Positions 1 to 5,717 of a DNA stretch of 5,717 nt are shown piece after piece. The position numbers and the translations under genes were made by a program. How positions within the stretch are numbered: the first letter of the stretch is position 1; each line of letters begins with the position of its first letter. The stretch comes from Candidatus Zhuqueibacterota bacterium (GTDB lineage: Bacteria > SM23-31 > B21-G16). The notes under the pieces were generated by a model, which did not search any database, had not been told where the DNA came from, and saw only the letters and a program-made list of their open reading frames with translations. Location of the stretch: the NCBI GenBank assembly GCA_003644825.1, contig QNDJ01000132.1, positions 1 to 5,717 on the forward strand. The letters run 5' to 3'.

Positions 1-15
1 AATAATACATAGACT

Positions 16-37
16 AGAATAGTAATTTAACTATTCT
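16..37. repeat. 8-bp inverted repeat, small hairpin
   Basis: AGAATAGT (16-23) is the exact reverse complement of ACTATTCT (30-37), with a 6-base AT loop. It is followed by CTTAAG and AAGCTT palindromes, not by a T-run, so it is a poor intrinsic terminator. It could be the remains of a transcription end for a gene to the left, or chance in AT-rich DNA. Confidence 0.35.
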
Positions 38-85
38 TAAGCTTTCTGAAGTGATTTGCCAAGCAGGCTTAAAGTTGAAAAGGAA

Positions 86-103
86 GAAAAATATATATTT
101 TTC
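86..103. repeat. 18-bp perfect palindrome
   Basis: GAAAAATATATATTTTTC reads identically on both strands over all 18 bases, and the flanking bases do not extend the symmetry. It lies just upstream of a possible -35 element at 106. It could be an operator or an upstream AT-rich element, but long palindromes arise easily in such A+T-rich sequence. The symmetry is certain and the function is unknown. Confidence 0.45.
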
Positions 104-105
104 AC

Positions 106-134
106 TTGATTTTTTATTTAATAATTAATATATT
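106..134 (+). promoter_or_regulatory. Possible sigma-70-like promoter for the receptor operon
   Basis: TTGATT (106-111) and TATATT (129-134) are separated by 17 bases, matching the general housekeeping promoter consensus at 4 of 6 and 5 of 6 positions. Transcription would start near 141 and leave a leader of about 185 bases that includes the orphan ribosome site, the tandem repeat and the 24-bp palindrome. In sequence this AT-rich such matches are common, and the organism's consensus is unknown. The Bacteroidota-type TAnnTTTG element was not found here. Confidence 0.3.
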
Positions 135-141
135 AGAACTG

Positions 142-174
142 AATTAACAGACAGCTACAGATAACTTGTTAATT
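142..174. repeat. 8-bp inverted repeat in the leader
   Basis: AATTAACA (142-149) pairs exactly with TGTTAATT (167-174) across a 17-base loop. The loop and the right flank both carry AGCTAC (153-158 and 175-180). If transcription starts near 141 this would be the first structure in the leader RNA. The stem is AT-rich and weak, so its meaning is uncertain. Confidence 0.25.
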
Positions 175-206
175 AGCTACTACTATTGACTTTCCTAATA
201 AATTGT

Positions 207-218
207 TAAGGAGGTGAT
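207..218 (+). promoter_or_regulatory. Orphan, full-length Shine-Dalgarno sequence
   Basis: TAAGGAGGTGAT is an exact complement to the canonical 3' end of bacterial 16S rRNA over 12 bases. That is longer than either of the ribosome sites that precede genes in this window. No ATG, GTG or TTG start follows at usable spacing: the next ATG is at 297, about 80 bases away. It may be a ribosome landing or standby site, the relic of a lost leader peptide, or chance. The match is direct observation; the role is inference. Confidence 0.5.
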
Positions 219-244
219 TTATAGAATAATATTTATAGAATAAT
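217..244 (+). repeat. Exact 14-bp tandem duplication
   Basis: ATTTATAGAATAAT occurs at 217-230 and again, directly abutting, at 231-244 with no mismatch. The first copy overlaps the end of the orphan Shine-Dalgarno sequence. Such a unit could come from replication slippage or be a pair of binding sites spaced about 1.3 helical turns apart. Slippage could change the copy number and so the leader length. Confidence 0.8.
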
Positions 245-269
245 AAAGATAAAAAATTATATTTTTTTC

Positions 270-293
270 TAATATCTGATATATCAGATATTA
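270..293. promoter_or_regulatory. 24-bp perfect palindrome, candidate operator or RNA hairpin
   Basis: TAATATCTGATA (270-281) is followed directly by its reverse complement TATCAGATATTA (282-293), giving 24 bases of unbroken two-fold symmetry that stops at both flanks. It ends 21 bases before the receptor's ribosome binding site. A palindrome this long without a spacer fits an operator for a dimeric regulator. As RNA it would fold into a long hairpin upstream of the start. It is not an intrinsic terminator, because no T-run follows on either strand. No regulator is encoded in the window to link to it. Confidence 0.55.
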
Positions 294-314
294 ATAATGA
301 ACCAAATTAAAACT

Positions 315-320
315 GGAGGG
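315..320 (+). promoter_or_regulatory. Ribosome binding site that fixes the receptor start
   Basis: GGAGGG lies 6 bases before the ATG at 327, ideal spacing. The in-frame ATG at 297 has only the palindrome and AT-rich sequence before it, so it is not the preferred start. The start at 327 also puts a standard Met-Ala-Lys-Lys signal-peptide N-region at the front of the protein. Confidence 0.85.
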
Positions 321-326
321 ATAAAT

Positions 327-3212
327 ATGGCAAAAAAATCGATTTTCTTGATTCTATTATTTTTCCTGATTCCATCCCTTGTATTTGCTTCTGATGGAAC
401 AACCGGGAAAATAATGGGTAAAGTCTATGACAAAAGTACAGGCGACCCCCTCCCCGGTGTTAATATTGTGATTGAAGGTACAACCCTGGGTGCTGCATCC
501 GATGCTAATGGAAAATATTTTATTAACAATGTTCCTGCAGGTACCTATACTGTTGTTGCATCCTATATAGGATATGAAAAAATCACAACAGAAAATGTTA
601 AAGTGCTGGCAGACCACACAACTAACCTGGATTTTCCAATGGTAGAAACAGCTATTGAGGGTGAGGTTGTTGTTGTAACTGCAGAAAGACCCCTTGTTCA
701 ACAGGATGTAACAAATACTGTAAGGATAAAAACTGAAGAAGAAATTCAGAATCTACCTACAAGAGGTACCGGGGCTGTTACTGTCCTGCAAACCGGAGTT
801 GTAGATGCTTATGGCGGTATTTCAATAAGAGGAGGGCGTCAGAATGAAGTTGCCTATATCGTCGATGGATTTGTGGTAAACAATTATTATGGTGGTGGAC
901 AAATTGTATCTGTAAATCAAGCCGCAATAAGTCAGCTTGCTATTTCTACAGGTGGTTTCAATGCTGAATATGGAAGGCAGATGTCCGGCGCCGTTAGTGT
1001 TATCACAAAAAGCGGTTCAAGAGATTATCACGGACATATTCAGGCTATTTCTGACTTCTTATCAGGAGACTGGCTTAACACATATAGTTATGGATATAAT
1101 GTTTACGATTTTTCTTTTGGTGGTGGTATTCCTTATCTAAAAAATGCCACCTTTTTTATTTCTGGAGAAAGACAATTTCTTGCTGATAAAAGTCCCCGCC
1201 CCTTCGTTGATATGTTTTATGACCCGAGAATAAAAGATAAAAATGATCCTCTATATTCTATTAATCAGGTTTTCAAAAAAGGAATGAAACCGGGTAATGA
1301 TTTTCACCAGAACAGATGGCAGGGTAAACTGAACTATAGAATTTCAAATGCATTAAATTTTGAATTTGGTATTCTCGGGAGAAAATATTCAACCAACACT
1401 TTTAGTATGAGAATGTATAAAGCTCCAGAACACTTTACCCATAGCAACCACTGGGACAATCAGGCATTTGGTAAAATCACATATACATTCAGCCCTAAAA
1501 CATTTGCTATTTTAGGGATAAATCATGTTATTGAGAACAATGTTTCTGCTGATAGAAAACACTGGGATAGATGGAACGAATATCAAAGAACAAGTTACAA
1601 TAGACCCGACGATATAGGTATTTTTAGAGATGTTTATGATAACCCTGATACACCAGGTAGTGAAGAAGCTATTGGCGGTTCCTGGTATCATAACAGAGTT
1701 TCTTACTTAACAATTAAAGGGGATATTACAAGTCAGGTAAATTTAAATCATCAATTACAGGCAGGTTTTGATGTTCAATACCACAGTTTAAGAATGTACA
1801 GCCATGGTAATTTAACTCAGATTTTATCAAATCCTTTACACTGGGTTAAAGAAAATGGAAGCCCAAACTTCAAAAATATTAACAGTTATGGATTGAATTA
1901 CGTCGTAGAATTTGAGGTGCAACCCGATCCTGAAAATGGTGTTGCTGGTGTTATGAAAAGAATTAAAAAAGTTGATTATAGTAAAGGTTATAGTGGTAAT
2001 CCACCAAAACATCCCCTATTTATGTCCTTTTATTTACAGGACAAAATAGAATATGAAGGGCTTGTTATTAATGGTGGAATAAGATTTGATTACTATGATG
2101 CTGATTCTCCTGTTATTACAGATTTAAAGAATCCTTATGACCCTGAAACCGGTAAACTGAGATTAGGAGATAGTAAAGTAAATCAGAGAATAAGTCCGAG
2201 ATTAGGCCTTGGATTTCCTGTTACGGATAAAACCCTTCTTCATGTGAATTTTGGAAAATTTTATCAATTACCCAATTTAAACAGAATGATTATTGTCTAC
2301 GACAACTATCAGGAAATAGCGGCTACCACGGTTGGATATAGAGTAAATAATCCTGGTTTGAAACCCGAAACAACAACAGCATACGAAGCAGGTGTTACCC
2401 AGCAGATTGGTGAAAATTTGAGACTGGACTTTGTAGCATATTATAAAGATATTACTGACCTCGTAATCCTTAAAAATGTTATTTCCATCAGTGGACATTA
2501 CTCTACATATTTTAATGGTGACTATGGAACAATAAAAGGTTTTGACTGTGGGGTAACACTGAGAAGATATAAAAATATTTCTGCAAGTATTGCATACAGC
2601 TTATCTTATGCTCTCGGAACAGGTTCTACTTCCAATTCAAATTCAAGAGTCGTATGGTTAAAAAAAGAACATCCAAAACAAACCAATCCACTTAACTATG
2701 ACCAGAGACATAAACTTGCAGTTATACTCGATTATAGATTTCCAAGAGATGGTGGACCAACTATTTTCGGTAAAAAGATATTTTCTAACTCAGGAATTAA
2801 TTTTGTGCTAAATAGCGGAAGTGGTTTTCCTTACACTCCTATAAAGAGCCCTAACAACAGAGTGGCTATTAAAGCTGACGGGCCTGTTAATGATGGACCC
2901 ATTAATTCCAGATATGGTCCCTGGCAGGTGCAAGTTGACCTCAAAGCCAATAAAATTTTCAACCTGTATAAAGGTTTAAAAGCAGATGTGTATGTATGGG
3001 CTCTTAACATTATGAATAGAATTAATCCGCTTACAGTGTGGGCAACCACAGGAGATTATGCTTCAGATGGCTGGCTAACTACTGCACCCGGCAAAGACTG
3101 GCTAAAAAAATTCGGAGAAGAAGGAAAAAGAGAATACAATATCGCAATGAAAAATCTTATTGCTTACAGAATTCCAAGGCAGATAAGGTTCGGTATAAGA
3201 TTCTTATTTTAA
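327..3212 (+). CDS. TonB-dependent outer-membrane receptor with carboxypeptidase-regulatory-like domain
   Basis: This 961-residue outer-membrane protein would import a ligand into the periplasm using energy from TonB-ExbB-ExbD. Residues 1-21 are a signal peptide (lysines, then a hydrophobic core, cut after VFA) with no lipobox. Residues 27-105 form a carboxypeptidase-regulatory-like (CarboxypepD_reg) beta-sandwich, with GKVYDKSTGDPLPGVNI and DANGKYFINNVPAGTY as landmarks. EGEVVVVTAERP (111-122) sits where a TonB box is expected. The plug spans about 125-235 and carries ISIRGGRQNEVAYIVDG (165-181) and FNAEYGRQMSGAVSVITKSG (211-230). The rest is a barrel rich in aromatic strands, with QRISPRLG (620-627) and NPGLKPET (675-682), and it ends in the typical terminal phenylalanine (RFLF). 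Length and architecture are normal for the family, and it appears intact. The SusC/RagA plug signature is absent, so this is not a classical SusC. The ligand cannot be inferred. It is probably co-transcribed with the gene 42 bases downstream. Confidence 0.95.
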   Translation: MAKKSIFLILLFFLIPSLVFASDGTTGKIMGKVYDKSTGDPLPGVNIVIEGTTLGAASDANGKYFINNVPAGTYTVVASYIGYEKITTENVKVLADHTTNLDFPMVETAIEGEVVVVTAERPLVQQDVTNTVRIKTEEEIQNLPTRGTGAVTVLQTGVVDAYGGISIRGGRQNEVAYIVDGFVVNNYYGGGQIVSVNQAAISQLAISTGGFNAEYGRQMSGAVSVITKSGSRDYHGHIQAISDFLSGDWLNTYSYGYNVYDFSFGGGIPYLKNATFFISGERQFLADKSPRPFVDMFYDPRIKDKNDPLYSINQVFKKGMKPGNDFHQNRWQGKLNYRISNALNFEFGILGRKYSTNTFSMRMYKAPEHFTHSNHWDNQAFGKITYTFSPKTFAILGINHVIENNVSADRKHWDRWNEYQRTSYNRPDDIGIFRDVYDNPDTPGSEEAIGGSWYHNRVSYLTIKGDITSQVNLNHQLQAGFDVQYHSLRMYSHGNLTQILSNPLHWVKENGSPNFKNINSYGLNYVVEFEVQPDPENGVAGVMKRIKKVDYSKGYSGNPPKHPLFMSFYLQDKIEYEGLVINGGIRFDYYDADSPVITDLKNPYDPETGKLRLGDSKVNQRISPRLGLGFPVTDKTLLHVNFGKFYQLPNLNRMIIVYDNYQEIAATTVGYRVNNPGLKPETTTAYEAGVTQQIGENLRLDFVAYYKDITDLVILKNVISISGHYSTYFNGDYGTIKGFDCGVTLRRYKNISASIAYSLSYALGTGSTSNSNSRVVWLKKEHPKQTNPLNYDQRHKLAVILDYRFPRDGGPTIFGKKIFSNSGINFVLNSGSGFPYTPIKSPNNRVAIKADGPVNDGPINSRYGPWQVQVDLKANKIFNLYKGLKADVYVWALNIMNRINPLTVWATTGDYASDGWLTTAPGKDWLKKFGEEGKREYNIAMKNLIAYRIPRQIRFGIRFLF

Positions 3213-3225
3213 AAAAGTAAATTTA

Positions 3226-3243
3226 ACCTATTAAAAATTAGGT
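3226..3243 (+). repeat. Short inverted repeat next to the second gene's ribosome site
   Basis: ACCTA (3226-3230) pairs with TAGGT (3239-3243) around an A-rich 8-base loop. It lies between the two genes and abuts the downstream Shine-Dalgarno sequence at 3244. With a 5-bp stem and no T-run it is not a terminator, so read-through from the receptor gene is expected. A mild effect on translation of the second gene is possible but speculative. Confidence 0.25.
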
Positions 3244-3250
3244 GAGGTGA
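3244..3250 (+). promoter_or_regulatory. Ribosome binding site of the second gene
   Basis: GAGGTGA is a 7-base exact complement to the 16S rRNA 3' end, placed 4 bases before the ATG at 3255. Because the match extends to the 3' side of the GAGG core, the effective spacing is normal. It lies within a GGTGA-GGTGA direct repeat (3241-3250). It supports the start at 3255, which opens directly into a signal peptide. Confidence 0.85.
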
Positions 3251-3254
3251 ATAT

Positions 3255-5717
3255 ATGAAAAAAAGTTTAATAAGAAAAATAATTTTTCTAAGCCTGATTC
3301 TTATATTTGCTTCAAGTTTTATAGCCTTAAAATGGATTTCTCCTCCTCCACCAGATAAACACCAACTCAGAAAAGGAGCAACTTATGATTTTGATACCTG
3401 GCTTGATATTAATGAAATGAGATTTAATTCTTCTAATGATGGTGGAGTTGGTTTTGACCAGACAAGAGGATGGTGGGGAGTTGAATTTCCAAAAGGAACA
3501 GGCAGATATATGAACTGGGCAGCTGGAGTATGGATTTCAGGAGTACCTGAAGGAGGGACTGTTGAAAAAGATTTAAGATTAACAGTTTTCACCTGGGGTG
3601 GTGAATGGGTTCCCGGTCCAATAGCAAACGGTACTTTCATCCTTGACAATCCTGATTTCCAGATGTACAAACTTACAAAAGGAGTTAGTGGACCAGGAGA
3701 CGCAGACTGGGAACACTGGAAAAATGTTGGGTCCAATTTTTCAAAATATGGCTGTGTAGGAGAATATGCTCCTCTAATTAAAGACCCTAATGACCCTCTG
3801 GTTACTGAATACGGCTACAGTGTAGGCGACCCATATATTACTGGTGACCAGTGTCTCTGGGGTGTTTACAACGATGCAAATCCTGATGTTCATACAGGAT
3901 ACTACGTATCATCAGGAACTTTACCTTTATATATTGAAATTAAAGAGACTGATTTTGCATTTAATAAATCAGGTCCTCTTGGTAAAACTGTATTCTGTAA
4001 ATTCGAATTTACAAATAAGGGTTCACTAAACCTTAAAGATATGTATTTTTCCTTCTGGGCAGATTGTGACCAGGGAGATTCTTTTAATGACCTCTGTGGG
4101 TGCGACCCTGACAAGAGTATGGGGTATGTTTATGATGGAAGCCCGGATGCTGTTTATTACGATTACGGTGTTGCAGGTGGTTATGACTTCTTTAAAGGAC
4201 CTATTGGAAGAGATGGAGAAATTTTACCAATGACATCATTCTCTCATTACATTAATGGAACAGACCCGAGAAACCAATGGGAATGTTATAACTATATGAA
4301 GGGTTTAAATCCTAAAGACGGCACTCCAAGGATAAATCCAGTAACAGGTCAGGTAACAAAATTCTCAGTAACAGGTGACCCCGTAACAAATACAGGATGG
4401 CTTGATGTGAACCCCGGTGATAGAAGGTTGATGTTGAACTCAGGTCCTTTTGATATGGCTCCAGGTGACAAAAATGAAGTCGTCCTTGCTTTCATAGTTG
4501 GAACAGGAAAAGATAGAATATCTGCTATATCAGGCTTACGATATAACGACATTTTTGCTCAGGGTGCATTCGATATAGGATTCAATGTGCCGCCAGACCC
4601 ACCACAGCCTGAAATAACTGTTGTAACCACTCCATCAGAAATATTCCTTTCCTGGAAAGATAATGCTGAATCCTTTAACAACGCAGGTTACCAGTTCGAA
4701 GGATATAATGTTTATATGACTGACAATCCAAACCCTACATCAGATGCTGATTGGAAAAGAATAAGAACTTTTGATAAGGAAAACGGTGTTATGACAATTT
4801 TAGGAATAACTCTTGATATGAATACAGGTTTACTACTTGAAACTCCAATCCAATTTGGAACAGATTCTGGAATAAAAAGATGGGTAAAAATAACAACCGA
4901 TGAATTTTCAGGTGGAACTGCACCACTGATTGCAGAAAAAGAATACCACTTTGCTGTTACTGCTTATGCATATAACCCGATTGGTGCACCAAAGGCTCTC
5001 GAAACTCCAAAACATATGATAAACGTTGTCCCGAAACAGGGATTCCCTGGAACTGATTATACTGGAGTTGAACCAGGAACGGCAACTACTGCTGAACATA
5101 TATCCGGTATCAGTAATGGTGAAGTATTCGTTAGTGTTGTTGACCCTTCTTCTGTTACTGGCGAAACATACAAGGTAACGTTTTCAAGTCTGGCTGACGG
5201 TTCAGTGGTATGGAATTTACTTGCAGGAAATAGTACAAAACTGCAAAACCAGACTGATTTTTCAGGAAGCTGGGCAACACCTATCGTTGATGGAATTCAG
5301 GTTAGAGTATCAGGAATAACTACTGCACCTTCTTCCGGAAAAGTTGTTCCTCTTCCTGCCGGTGATGAATTAGGTTTCAAGGCTATGCTTGAAAATTATG
5401 CCCACGGTTATGCAGGCGGTGGTTCAGAGTTAACACCTGATATGTGGGGGCATGACCTTGAAGTAAGATTCACAAGCACCGGTTCTAAAGCATCACATTT
5501 TCAGGGCTGGGGAAACTGGGATTCACCTTTGGGATTAGTGGATGTTCCCTATGAAGTATGGGATATTCAAGCAGACCCACCACAGCAGGTTTGTACACAA
5601 TTCTATGACAGAGATAAAGATGACCAGTATGATGTAGGGAATAGAGAATATATTGCTGCTATTATGCGCCCCTATGATACAAATACTGAATATACTTGGA
5701 GCGATCCCCTTGCCGGC
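3255..5717 (+). CDS. Large secreted fibronectin-III-like protein, C-terminus beyond the window
   Basis: This frame is open for 821 codons to the right edge with no stop, so the gene is partial at its 3' end. Residues 1 to about 23 are a signal peptide (MKKSLIRK, then a hydrophobic stretch) without a lipobox cysteine, so the product is exported but is not a lipoprotein. A PPPP-DKHQLRKG segment (30-41) follows. Residues 45-445 are a large module with WWGVEFPKGTG (73-83), AAGVWISG (89-96), GDQCLWGVYNDANPD (197-211), DFAFNKSGPLGKTVF (233-247), an Asp/Cys-rich ADCDQGDSFNDLCGCD (269-284), GYDFFKGPI (309-317), and TGWLDVNPGDRR followed by SGPFDMAPGD (379-405). I recall this motif set in long extracellular proteins of Ignavibacteria and related phyla. 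Residues 447-580 resemble a fibronectin type III domain (PEITVV, IFLSWKDN, GYNVYM, EYHFAVTAYAYNP) with an insertion near 505-555. The remainder has VDPSSVTGETYKVTF (629-643), PIVDGIQV (676-683), VPYEVWDI (764-771) and an Asp-rich loop at 785-793. I see no catalytic motif. A structural, binding or surface role is likely, and a C-terminal type IX sorting domain is plausible but unseen. Confidence 0.85.
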   Translation, partial: MKKSLIRKIIFLSLILIFASSFIALKWISPPPPDKHQLRKGATYDFDTWLDINEMRFNSSNDGGVGFDQTRGWWGVEFPKGTGRYMNWAAGVWISGVPEGGTVEKDLRLTVFTWGGEWVPGPIANGTFILDNPDFQMYKLTKGVSGPGDADWEHWKNVGSNFSKYGCVGEYAPLIKDPNDPLVTEYGYSVGDPYITGDQCLWGVYNDANPDVHTGYYVSSGTLPLYIEIKETDFAFNKSGPLGKTVFCKFEFTNKGSLNLKDMYFSFWADCDQGDSFNDLCGCDPDKSMGYVYDGSPDAVYYDYGVAGGYDFFKGPIGRDGEILPMTSFSHYINGTDPRNQWECYNYMKGLNPKDGTPRINPVTGQVTKFSVTGDPVTNTGWLDVNPGDRRLMLNSGPFDMAPGDKNEVVLAFIVGTGKDRISAISGLRYNDIFAQGAFDIGFNVPPDPPQPEITVVTTPSEIFLSWKDNAESFNNAGYQFEGYNVYMTDNPNPTSDADWKRIRTFDKENGVMTILGITLDMNTGLLLETPIQFGTDSGIKRWVKITTDEFSGGTAPLIAEKEYHFAVTAYAYNPIGAPKALETPKHMINVVPKQGFPGTDYTGVEPGTATTAEHISGISNGEVFVSVVDPSSVTGETYKVTFSSLADGSVVWNLLAGNSTKLQNQTDFSGSWATPIVDGIQVRVSGITTAPSSGKVVPLPAGDELGFKAMLENYAHGYAGGGSELTPDMWGHDLEVRFTSTGSKASHFQGWGNWDSPLGLVDVPYEVWDIQADPPQQVCTQFYDRDKDDQYDVGNREYIAAIMRPYDTNTEYTWSDPLAG

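Larger units (their letters stand above)
1..326. other. Non-coding leader upstream of the receptor gene
   Basis: This stretch holds no gene I can support. All three forward frames hit stops within the first 22 bases, so no upstream gene enters on the plus strand. The first ATG is at 297, in frame with the receptor but without a ribosome binding site. The base composition is strongly A+T, far more so than the flanking genes. It contains several exact repeats and palindromes, listed separately, which suggests a regulatory leader rather than decayed coding sequence. I see no tRNA, no recognisable riboswitch core and no classical hairpin-plus-T-run terminator. A minus-strand gene starting at the extreme left edge cannot be excluded, because only a few bases of it would be visible. 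Confidence 0.75.

Noticed and set aside
51-128. Small GTG-start frame of 25 codons in the leader
   Set aside because: There is no ribosome binding site before it, and the lysine- and phenylalanine-rich translation is what AT-rich non-coding DNA produces.
297-326. Earlier in-frame ATG adding 10 residues to the receptor
   Set aside because: It has no Shine-Dalgarno sequence and follows the palindrome directly. The ATG at 327 has GGAGGG at ideal spacing and gives a standard signal peptide.
140-326. Cobalamin or other known riboswitch in the leader
   Set aside because: The leader is too AT-rich and lacks the conserved boxes I would expect, such as the cobalamin core GCCACTG. The hairpins seen are simple palindromes.
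357-701. 114-codon minus-strand open frame
   Set aside because: It is antisense to the receptor's signal peptide and carboxypeptidase-regulatory-like domain, which are clearly coding on the plus strand.
327-3212. SusC/RagA-type glycan importer
   Set aside because: The SusC plug signature is missing, and the next gene encodes neither a lipoprotein nor a SusD-like product. A general TonB-dependent receptor is the safer call.
3038-3220. 60-codon plus-strand frame overlapping the receptor's 3' end
   Set aside because: It is out of frame with the receptor's well-conserved C-terminal barrel strands, and its translation is a low-complexity Lys/Arg-rich shadow.
3213-3254. Terminator between the two genes
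   Set aside because: The only hairpin has a 5-bp stem with no T-run after it, and the next gene's ribosome site follows directly.
3383-3736. 117-codon minus-strand open frame
   Set aside because: It lies wholly inside the secreted-protein gene, has no sensible domain content, and is an antisense shadow.

Overview
The window looks like a chromosomal piece of an AT-rich, Gram-negative, FCB-superphylum bacterium. It carries a complete TonB-dependent outer-membrane receptor gene and, 42 bases downstream on the same strand, the first 821 codons of a large secreted, fibronectin-III-like protein that runs off the right edge. The receptor domain order (signal peptide, carboxypeptidase-regulatory-like domain, plug, barrel), together with the motif set of the second protein, is what I associate with Ignavibacteria, Calditrichota, Marinimicrobia, Cloacimonadota and related candidate phyla. 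Both genes have clear Shine-Dalgarno sequences, which argues against a typical Bacteroidia genome, where such sites are largely absent. The phylum is an inference from memory of families; no marker gene is present.

Layout. Bases 1-326 hold no supportable gene. They are very AT-rich but structured: a hairpin (16-37), an 18-bp perfect palindrome (86-103), a possible sigma-70-like promoter (106-134), a full-length anti-16S Shine-Dalgarno match with no start codon after it (207-218), an exact 14-bp tandem duplication (217-244), and a perfect 24-bp palindrome (270-293) just upstream of the receptor's ribosome binding site. Bases 327-3212 encode the receptor (961 aa). Bases 3213-3254 are a short spacer with the second gene's ribosome binding site and no terminator. 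Bases 3255-5717 encode the secreted protein without interruption, with no stop before the edge.

How they may work together. The two genes look like one operon. The receptor would import a ligand across the outer membrane using TonB energy. The second protein is exported, has no lipobox, and would act in the periplasm or on the cell surface, perhaps as a partner of the receptor or as a surface protein whose missing C-terminus carries a sorting signal. Neither sequence reveals the ligand. The most unusual part is the leader, where an orphan ribosome site, a tandem repeat and a 24-bp palindrome lie within about 90 bases.
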